A stretch of 64,000 nucleotides of DNA from Dryocosmus kuriphilus. Taxonomy: Eukaryota > Arthropoda > Insecta > Hymenoptera > Cynipidae. The stretch spans positions 90,225,583 through 90,289,582 of the forward strand of contig CM076193.1 of NCBI GenBank assembly GCA_038277395.1, in the 5' to 3' direction. The translations under genes were made by a program, and so were the position numbers. Numbering within the stretch: the first letter of the stretch is position 1; the number at the start of each line of letters is the position of its first letter. The notes beneath the pieces are model-generated. The model worked only from the letters and a program-made list of their open reading frames with translations. It was not told the origin of the DNA and did no database searches. Below, piece after piece: positions 55,655-64,000 of this stretch.

Positions 55655-56008
55655 TACCAAAAGAAACTACAGCGTTCTACGAAAACGTCATTTTTATAGA
55701 TGTTTGTAAAAAATTGTAGATTTTAAAAAAATTTTGGTTTAAAAAGTACAAATTTTTATGAACAATAAAAATGTGTAAAGAATAATTATGAGGTTTTATG
55801 ATGTTATATGAAAAATAAAGATTTACTAAGAAAATTTATGACAATCTACAACAAAATACAGTCTTCATTTTTCATAGCTGTTTATAGAAATATACGAATT
55901 TCTACAAATATTCATGATAAATTATTTTAAAAATCTACAATTTTTTACAAACATCTATAAAAATGATGTTTTTCGTAGAACGCTGTGGTTTCTCGTAGAA
56001 ATTTTTTC
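55655..56008. repeat. Palindromic MITE-like repeat
   Basis: AAACTACAGCGTTCTACGAA, then ATTTTTATAGATGTTTGTAA, is mirrored about 200 bases later by TTACAAACATCTATAAAAAT and TTCGTAGAACGCTGTGGTTT. Arms are about 75 bases. The same structure lies in the copy at about 63630-64000. Confidence 0.75.
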
Positions 56009-56489
56009 CATCAGAGGGTAAGTATAAAGTAAAAATGTTGATTAATTTAAGAAATTAAAAATAGTTATAATTTATTATCATTTCAACTTTAGAATATTTA
56101 AATTCAATTGAAAAATAAAACATAGATATAATATAAACTGACTTGAAAGTAATAGATATTAATCTAACCTCAAAATCCCATGCACATATATCCAATATAT
56201 TTCAACCTTACAAACCTCCAGTGTCTTATAATTTACTGGCTGTAGAATCAGATTGTCTAAAACATTTCATAAGAATTCCTGAAAAACATAGTGATTAAAT
56301 AATTCAAGACTTCATTACATGTATATTTGAAGTCTTTCTGCTATTATTGAAAAATTCATATTTGGCGCCTTTCTGTTAAATGCTATCTTCATTATCAAGT
56401 ACTAGACCAATGAGAACAGAGGTAAAAATGTAACGTCAGCTAACTTCTCACGTTAACGCCGATTTGATTAAAAATGAAAAATCAACACC

Positions 56490-57305
56490 ACCCAGTGGAC
56501 ACTGTTATATAACTGTGATGTAACCGTTCTAGAACAGAAAAGAACAGGTTCTGTAACAGGTTAAGAACATACTTAGACCATGGTCCGAGTAATGTCGTCC
56601 CCAAATGGATGTAGCAGTTCTGTAACGCTGTTATAGAACCATGTTCTGTCAGAGATCTGTAACAATTCTAGAACAGCGTTATATGTCAAAAAATATATTT
56701 AGAACAATTTAGGAACATTGTTACAAAATAACCATGTTCTGTAATAGTGCCGTAACACATATGTAACGGTGTTGCAATGTAAATTTGTTCTGTAATCGTT
56801 CTGTAACAATTCTGGAAAAGCGATATATTTAAAAAAGTTTTTTTAGAACAATTTAGGAACAGGGTTACAGAGGAACATTGTTCTTTAATAGTGCCGCAAC
56901 ACATATGTAACAGTGTTACGATGTAAATTTGTTTTGTAATCGGTCTGTAACAGTTCTGGAACAGCATTATATTTCTAAAAGTATTTTTAGATCAACTTAT
57001 AGGAACAGGGTTATAGATGAACATTGTTCTGTAATAGTGGCGGAACACATATGTAACAATTTTACGATGTAAATTTGTTCTGCGATAGTTCTGTAACAAT
57101 TCCATAACAGTGTTACAAGGATATGTCACCGTTATGTAACAAATATGGAACTCAAATACGCAACAAATATGGAAATCAAATAGGTAACAAATATGGAACT
57201 CAAATACGTAACAAATATGGAACTTAAATACGTATCAAATATGTAACTCAAATACGTAACAAATATGGAACTCCAATACATAACAAATATGTAACACTGA
57301 TAGAT
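56490..57305. repeat. Minisatellite: ~125-bp units, then ~22-bp units
   Basis: Degenerate units built from TGTTCTGTAATAGTGCCG, AACACATATGTAACGGTGTT and TTCTGTAACAATTCTGGAAC recur about every 125-140 bases from 56690 to 57120. From about 57135 the period drops to 22-24 bases (AACAAATATGGAACTCAAAT). GTTAC and GTAAC words dominate throughout. Confidence 0.85.
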
Positions 57306-58170
57306 AAGTATGACATCGCACCAATGGAGCCAAATGCGGATCTGGATTCCAAAAGAGGATCACTATATATTGTTTTTACTGTAAATTGATATTTAACTAT
57401 AGAATCAAATTTTGTGGAATGTTTAAATAGTTTACCTAAAAATACCACAAAATTCGAATTCAAAAAATATATCAATTCACGGTAAAAGAATTAAATATAG
57501 TGGTCCACTTTTGGACCTCAGATTTACATTTGATTCCTTTGCCTGTGGATGTTATTATAACATCTGAAAAAGCTTATTTAATATTATTTATTGTATATGT
57601 GTAGACGCGTCTTGATTTTTAACGGTAATAAGACACATATATTTACATTTAACTATATATAATAATAATAAGGATTTAATGGAAAGAATGTATTTTATGA
57701 CATTGAAGGATATTTATTGTTATTAAATATATGCAATTTACATCTGTTCATTTATTTGTTACAATAACTGTAACATTTTTAATCTATAATTAAAATAATA
57801 TTTACAGAGTTATATATTACAATCAGTCAAAACTGACTTGCTTACACTTCCAGTTTTTACAGGATTTTCTTTAAACTGACTCTTAAAAAATTAACATATC
57901 CATCCACGCACCTTATCTCTCAGACCGCTCGCTCTTATCGCCTTGCCTTCCTCGCTTCGCCTCGCATGCATGTCCCTACTTTCTCGCTTTGCCTTGCATT
58001 GCCAAACTCTGACTCCGCGGCTAATACGCTAATATTTATCTACTATTTACGCTATTTACATTTTACTTATACTTACTTCCTCTCTTATTTACAATCTTTC
58101 CTTCTCCATTCCTCTTCCTCCTTCCTTCTCTTCCTTCTCATCTTACCCAACATTCCCTAATTCATCCATG
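57306..58170. other. AT-rich stretch, then C/T-rich 3' region of the LINE
   Basis: No gene to about 57890. From there C/T-rich sequence (CTCGCTCTTATCGCCTTGCC) on the plus strand leads to the minus-strand LINE fragment and is probably its 3' untranslated region. Confidence 0.45.
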
Positions 58171-58425
58171 CTACTGCCCTTTTGTCCACCCTTTCATGCA
58201 ACAAAACCTCCATATGCTTATCCCACTCATTTCTACCTCCTCACACTCCTTCAACCAGTGCTCCACTCTTGCAAATCCCTTTCCGCACAATTCACACCTC
58301 CTCTTCTCCCTATAAAGCCAGAATCTATTAAAATCTTCCATACACCCACATCTCATCCTCGCTATTATCTCCTGACTTACTTTTTCTCCTTTCTCACACA
58401 AATATTGCGCTCTCTCCCTTGACAT
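58171..58425 (-). pseudogene. 3' end of a non-LTR retrotransposon (LINE) reverse-transcriptase gene
   Basis: The 84-residue frame reads QEIIARMRCGCMEDFNRFWL, then YREKRRCELCGKGFARVEHW and LKECEEVE. R-x-RCG...R-x-W-x-x-x-x-x-x-C-x-x-CG...E-x-x-x-HW-x-x-EC is the C-terminal zinc-knuckle segment found after the reverse transcriptase in insect LINEs of the Jockey/R1/I groups. Nothing of the reverse transcriptase itself is present upstream on the minus strand (58426 onward is another gene), so this is a 5'-truncated insertion, the usual product of target-primed reverse transcription. The clade cannot be set from so little. Confidence 0.65.
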
Positions 58426-58448
58426 AATCCACCCATAGTTTATTAAAA

Positions 58449-60537
58449 TCAGTTATTACTATGTAGCAATGGAAGAATAACGAAGGTGTTATCATTCTGC
58501 TTAATTTTAAGACACTTTCTTTTGATTTCTGTAGCTTTAAATTCTTTCAAATTGGAAAGTGATTCTTCACGAGCTACTGAAATATCAATACTCTTTGAAC
58601 TGAGTGGCTTGATGAAGAATGGTTCAGTGTTAGTGAATTGCTGAGCTTTCAGGAAAACAGTTTCTCTTTCTTCGAATATATTTTCGACGATAACTACTGA
58701 ACCATCCTGTAACAAACAGCAATTTTTTTTTTTTGTCGATATTTTAAAGCCTGTAAACTGTAGGTAATCTATATTTTTTCTGCTTGACATTTGGTCACAT
58801 CGATCTGCTTAATGTATCCTAGGATGCTTTTCAGGGTATGACGTTTTAACGGATGTTTGATTTTCCTCACTTGTGCAATCTACTATTTGCTCCAGGACTC
58901 TGCTACCGGGTTTAACCTTGCCTTTCAGCTTCTGTAAGTGATTCTCAAATTTATAAGCGCTGAATTTATCTACACAACCAAATAGTTTCACGCACTCTGG
59001 CAAATGTAAAGTAACGTGGACGTTGTAAGTTATAAACTCATCTCCATACAAAGTTCCATAATTTTTAATGAACCAAGTAATTAGTTCTTTTGCGTAATTA
59101 ACTAATGAATTATTTAAAGATAAATCCTCATCAGCTAAAATTCTAATGGCAACACTCAATGAAAGAAAATGATAATAATATTCGTCAGATAATACTCCTT
59201 TCAGGGCAACCATGCCCGTGTACAGTAGAAGCTGCCGACTTTCAGTGGCATTCCATCGATCTATATTTTGCAGAGACCTTGGTTTACGAGAAAATTCTAC
59301 TGTTATAAATTCCTTTAACTTCACTAAATCATCAGAAGGTGTCTCAAGAACATTTCGTGGTAACCTAACATTCATTCTACCCTTAACCCAGAACGAAACC
59401 AAACGTCTCACTATACCCAGGCATACACAATGCATGTAGTCTATAGATATCTGTGTGATCATGTCTGTTAATAATTCTTCCAAGCACAAATAGTTATTGT
59501 GATGCTCAGGTTGCAGCCTCTGTCTAAACGAATTGTATGTTCTTACATTCGAATCAGTTTCGGGGAAAGTCATCCGTCTATTCACGCAATCACCTTCTTG
59601 TATGCACTTCGGGCAGCCAAAATAACCAGTATGGCCTTTTGTTCCACACGCAAAAGCCTTGGCTGGTGCATCGCAAATTACTGAGTTAACAGATACCTAC
59701 ACCAATTTTCCTTCGATATGTACTCCTAATTGCATAATTTCGAGTCAATCATCGACAAATGGTCTCAGAAACTCATTGGCGTCATTTGGTTTAGTGATCC
59801 CATGAAATATACCAACTATCATAGGTTCTGTATAAAAATCAGTGACAAGGGAAATCATTATTGGCCAAAACTGACTGCCGGAATTTTAGCAAGCGGTACC
59901 CCATCAATAAATACATCTATTTTCAAACTATCGGGAATCTTTTTAAAGTATTTAGTTACAAGATGAATAATACAGGAATGAAGACCAAAGTGGAAGTACT
60001 GACCTCCACTGTTTGACCCAAGCTTCAGTGACGTATTTTTAGGTGTTTTTAATAATGTTTGTCTATTTTTTGGCAAATCAGTATGGCCATGTTTTCGTAA
60101 AACGCGAAGTAACTTATTAGTTACCTTTCGAGTTATTCTGGCTTCTAAAACAATATCCCGAAGATCTGTTCTTAGATTACTATCGCTGCTTCCTTCATCA
60201 GTTTCATAAGCGCTGTTATCAAAATCGTCATCAGACAAGTCACTAGTCACAACATCGCTTTCGAAATTATCAGGAAAATAATCATCAAAATTAGTATTAT
60301 TTTCACTATCCTCGCAGATATTTCCAGTTGATGACTGATAATTTACATTTAACTCATCTGAAACGTTGACAAATTCATGCTGGTCACTAGCATCATTCGC
60401 TGCTGATTGGAAGGGTGGATTATTAAGACTTTTATCTTCATCGTCGCATATCTGTTCTTTGAGATTGTTTTGACTGAACTCAGCAGCTGGGACAGCAGAT
60501 GTTTTGGAAGTACTAGGCCTGGTTGGATCCGACTCTC
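58449..60537 (-). pseudogene. CACTA/TNP2-like (DUF4218-type) transposase pseudogene
   Basis: On the minus strand an open frame runs from about 60537 (after a stop) through an acidic N-terminus to 59858. It includes LRKHGHTDLPKNRQTLLKTP, GGQYFHFGLHSCII and IDVFIDGVPLAKI, the TNP2-like IDG segment. Between 59857 and 59586 the sequence continues only with frame changes (CDAPAKAFACGTKGHTGYFG, C-x-x-C). The frame 59585-58809 then gives IDYMHCVCLGIVRRLVSFWV, ESRQLLLYTGMVALKGVL and YNVHVTLHLPECVKLFGCVD, FSAYKFENHLQKLKG. Those fit the DUF4218-like C-terminal half of CACTA transposases. The tail 58790-58449 (NCCLLQDGSVVIVENIF, ending ILPLLHSNN) also follows the family pattern. Inverted termini were not found, so only the gene can be assigned, and it is dead. 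Confidence 0.75.
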
Positions 60538-62795
60538 ATCCCTCGCATGATGTCTAGAAATCCCTTGAAATTGGCAAAATCCCGTACAAAAGTACCTTTG
60601 AAATACTGGGAGGTTCTATAAAATCCCTTGAAACCCTTTGAACCGAGGAAAAAATTCCCGGTTGTTTACAAGTTCACAAAAATTTTTCATGGATATTGAA
60701 ATTTAGAGTCGAACTCTTGGAGCTAAAAATTTTCTCGTTTGAATTTATAAAAACTGCACTTCAATCTAAACAATTTAAAGTGGAACTCTTTTGAATTTTA
60801 AACTTTTAAAATTAAGGCTTAAAAATTTGGTATTGAAAACGCTCAATAATTTACACGTATAAAATGTATTCTTTTAACACTTTTCAAATGAACAATTTTA
60901 AATTAAATGCCGTTAAAATGCAAAATTAAAAATGTTAAACTTTTATCAATTGTACAGTTCAAAGATTCAAAAAAAATATAAATCCACGCTATATCATTTT
61001 CAATGCTCTAAATTGACAAATATGTGTTTCGACAAGATCTACAACTTTTGTGTAAAACATTTTTTTCTAAAATCAATATTTTTCAAGATTTTGAAAAAAA
61101 CTAATTTTTAAAAAAGTCAAAATTATTAAGAACTTAATTTCTATTGATCTGCGTCAAAAATCCTTTTAGTGCGTTCAGCTAGGGTCTAAAAGGAACCCCT
61201 AGGCAAAGTATCAAGTCAATATTCTTGGGTGACCTTTTCTGAACTATATCCGAAAAATTGTTTAGTATCTTAAAAGTTTTGAAAAACATTTAAAAGTTTT
61301 AGAATTTAATTTTAAAATCTTCAAAAATCTATATTTTCTTTTAAATTATTTGAAATCGTTTCAAGTATTAAATTAAGTTTGAAACTTTTCGAAACTTCTA
61401 AATATTTCTTCAACTTACTCAAATTTTTTCAGAATGATTAATTGTTTGTTATTCATATATAAAAATTCAACATCCTTATTTATATAAATAAAACATTTTA
61501 AAAACAGAACAATTAAAATTAACATTTGAATAACTTTCACATTTTTCAAATAGTAACTGATCGTTTTTCGAAATTCCCATGGAAATTCCTATGAAAGACG
61601 GACTTTTGTATATAACGTACTAGGGCATAACCCACAATCCACCGAAATATTGATCCCTCAACAAGTAACGCACACGATCTGTGAATTGACGCAAATGTTA
61701 AGAGATCTTTATTTGAATTAAATCTGAATTGTTTGATAATATGAACACAATGTCTCAGCTCGTGGTGATAAGAAAATTTAGAAAGGATCCGTGATCAATA
61801 AAATACGTCGAAGTGGCGAGGTGTTTATTCGAACAAATGGGGGAACAAATTCGTATAATTATAAATTCACAAGTAATTTTGACATTTTTTTTGTTCCGCA
61901 ATAATTGTTCGACTATCTAATAATATCAGAGAATTAAGGTTCATAAAATAAATGTTCGTTTTTTCAGAATAGATATTAAATTCCCCTAACCTACAAACGA
62001 GATTGACGTTCTCGTGCTATGAAAAAAGTCGAAAAACACTGATTAATTTATTATGTCGACGTATATAAAATTTTCAGTATTATTATATTATTCATTTTGA
62101 TGCTGGGTACTTACATTTTAATTTGACATAAATAGTTTCAAATATTGCAAAAATCGTGTGTAACAGTAAAGAAGGTAAAGAATGTAAAGAATCAACAGTG
62201 CAACAATCAACACGCGCGTGTAAATTATTATTTTAAGGTTATACTCATGGAGCGCCTCTAGCGACCGATCTCGTGCGCAGCGATGGAATTTTGAAGGCAC
62301 AATTTTAAATTCATCAATAGGGGGAAAAAACTTCACGAATGCAGACGATCGATAGAATTTTTCGAGAAACCGATCGATGAATTAGAGATCGAGTTAATGC
62401 GGTCACATGTTCTATATCATGGTGATTGCTTGGCTTGCATGTTCGTGCGCGTTTTGCGTATTTCAGCTTCACCGACCACCATTCGCGTTCAGTGATTGAA
62501 ATAAAATACGCAGATAAAAGACTACCGTCCACACGTGGCGAGATAGTTTTTCTGTAATCTATTCGCGGTGGGCACGAAAATGCGGAATCTGGTGGCCACT
62601 TAACGAAGCTCTATATGCAGGCTCGTCATGTTTATTTATCATGTAAAATACAGTCCGATTACTCTAATTTTACGTTTAATTTTTATAAAAAGTTGTGACC
62701 AGCGTAAACACCGAGTAAAATATATTGCTTGAGTGTTGTTTTATAATAGCGGTAAGTATTGATTGTTGTAATATTCATACGCAGAGTAGCAATAA
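60538..62795. other. Noncoding, AT-rich
   Basis: No gene supported. 60545-60660 has repeated AATCCCTTGAAA words, and 60680-61560 consists of AATTTTAAA-rich sequence like that at 560-1160. From about 62270 composition becomes more balanced without a usable frame. Confidence 0.45.
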
Positions 62796-63295
62796 NNNNN
62801 NNNNNNNNNNNNNNNNNNNNNNNNNNNNNNNNNNNNNNNNNNNNNNNNNNNNNNNNNNNNNNNNNNNNNNNNNNNNNNNNNNNNNNNNNNNNNNNNNNNN
62901 NNNNNNNNNNNNNNNNNNNNNNNNNNNNNNNNNNNNNNNNNNNNNNNNNNNNNNNNNNNNNNNNNNNNNNNNNNNNNNNNNNNNNNNNNNNNNNNNNNNN
63001 NNNNNNNNNNNNNNNNNNNNNNNNNNNNNNNNNNNNNNNNNNNNNNNNNNNNNNNNNNNNNNNNNNNNNNNNNNNNNNNNNNNNNNNNNNNNNNNNNNNN
63101 NNNNNNNNNNNNNNNNNNNNNNNNNNNNNNNNNNNNNNNNNNNNNNNNNNNNNNNNNNNNNNNNNNNNNNNNNNNNNNNNNNNNNNNNNNNNNNNNNNNN
63201 NNNNNNNNNNNNNNNNNNNNNNNNNNNNNNNNNNNNNNNNNNNNNNNNNNNNNNNNNNNNNNNNNNNNNNNNNNNNNNNNNNNNNNNNNNNNNNN
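62796..63295. other. Assembly gap (500 N)
   Basis: Exactly 500 N. The sequence resumes inside a copy of the 53594-56487 repeat, so the gap probably collapsed at a repeat. Confidence 0.99.
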
Positions 63296-64000
63296 AATAG
63301 CAGAAAGACTTCAAATATACATGTAATGAAGTCTTGAATTATTTAATCACTATGTTTTTTCAGGAATTCTTATGAAATGTTTTAGACAATCTGATTCTAC
63401 AGCCAGTAAATTATAAGACACTGGAGGTTTGTAAGGTTGAAATATATTGGATATATGTGCATGGGATTTTGAGGTTAGATTAATATCTATTACTTTCAAG
63501 TCAGTTTATATTATATCTATGTTTTATTTTTCAATTGAATTTAAATATTCTAAAGTTGAAATGATAATAAAATTATAACTATTTTTAATTTCTTAAATTA
63601 ATCAACATTTTTACTTTATACTTACCCTCTGATGGAAAAAATTTCTACGAGAAACCACAGCGTTCTACGAAAACATCATTTTTATAGATGTTTGTAAAAA
63701 ATTGTAGATTTTTAAATAATTTATCATGAATATTTGTAGAAATTCGTATATTTCTATAAACAGCTATGAAAAATGAAGACTGTATTTTGTTGTAGATTGT
63801 CATAAATTTTCTTAGTAAATCTTTATTTTTCATATAACATCATAAAACCTCATAATTATTCTTTACACATTTTTATTGTTCATAAAAATTTGTACTTTTT
63901 AAACCAAAATTTTTTTAAAATCTACAATTTTTTACAAACATCTATAAAAATGACGTTTTCGTTAGAACGCTGTAGTTTCTTTTGGTAGTAAGCGTTAAAT
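63296..64000. repeat. Third copy of the inverted-repeat element, cut by the window end
   Basis: Reverse complement of about 55637-56341, beginning ATAGCAGAAAGACTTCAAAT and reaching GTAGTAAGCGTTAAAT at the last base. It has neither MITE seen in the 53594 arm. It runs off the window and begins at a gap, so neither end of the copy is visible. Confidence 0.9.

Larger units (their letters stand above)
53594..56487. mobile_element. Inverted-repeat element with two MITEs in its left arm
   Basis: Starting from GTTGATTTTTCATTTTTA the left arm (53594 to about 54560) is mirrored by about 55995-56487. Shared blocks include AACGTGAGAAGTTAGCTGAC, GGCGCCAAATATGAATTTTT, TTTCAGGAATTCTTATGAAA and CTTACCCTCTGATGGAAAAA. 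The left arm is longer only because of MITEs at 53612 and 54102. A further copy lies at 63296-64000. No gene was recognised in it. Confidence 0.75.

Noticed and set aside
56686..56967. Frame with repeated CYR-x-ITEQIYI units, resembling a repeat protein
   Set aside because: The repeats follow the minisatellite period, and stops occur in neighbouring units. It is a by-product of the tandem array.

Overview
This is a eukaryotic, almost certainly insect (arthropod), nuclear scaffold. The evidence is an AT-rich background, GT-AG introns, piggyBac, mariner, hAT, PIF/Harbinger, Merlin-like, CACTA-like and Penelope-like elements, many MITEs, and two 500-base assembly gaps (38484-38983 and 62796-63295). 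There are no operons, phage genes or CRISPR arrays. Only one stretch looks like a host gene: the last exon of a mitochondrial elongation factor G, probably GFM2 type, at 28439-28600. Nearly everything else is mobile DNA, much of it nested.

Layout. 1-2272 is AT-rich DNA with one MITE. 2273-14761 is a DNA transposon with roughly 0.75 kb inverted termini. Its own broken transposase (DDE_Tnp_4-like core plus SWIM-like zinc motif) lies at 8604-10888. Three later insertions sit inside it: a CACTA/EnSpm-like element at 3657-6698 carrying a broken gene of a family I cannot name, an internally deleted mariner at 11072-11866, and a decayed hAT at 11954-13995. 16317-25685 is a 9.4 kb palindromic element with 2.2 kb arms, a TAAACC target duplication and a heat-shock-element-like array in each arm. 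A piggyBac with clean TTAA ends (19944-22900) sits inside it. 25692-28438 holds simple and tandem repeats and a cluster of GC-rich palindromes, followed by the host exon.

29907-38483 is a Merlin-like element split by a 6.6 kb Penelope-like retroelement made of two head-to-head copies. Three pseudo-LTR segments in that composite each carry a hammerhead-ribozyme-like core. 38984-41754 is mostly empty apart from two MITEs. 41755-53257 is a hAT element with an 8-bp duplication (CCCTTCCC) and a decayed transposase. It contains a THAP-domain (P-like) remnant and an apparently intact two-gene PIF/Harbinger element at 43587-48309. 53594-56487 is an inverted-repeat element with two MITEs in one arm. 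A minisatellite, a LINE 3' end, a CACTA-type (DUF4218-like) pseudogene, a gap and another copy of the inverted-repeat sequence finish the window.

How the genes work together. The only clear partnership is inside the Harbinger element. Its DDE transposase (+ strand) and MADF-domain DNA-binding protein (- strand) converge between matching termini, the usual two-protein system of that superfamily. The other transposase genes are broken by frameshifts, stops or deletions. Intact termini, target duplications and empty sites in sister copies let the order of many insertions be read directly.
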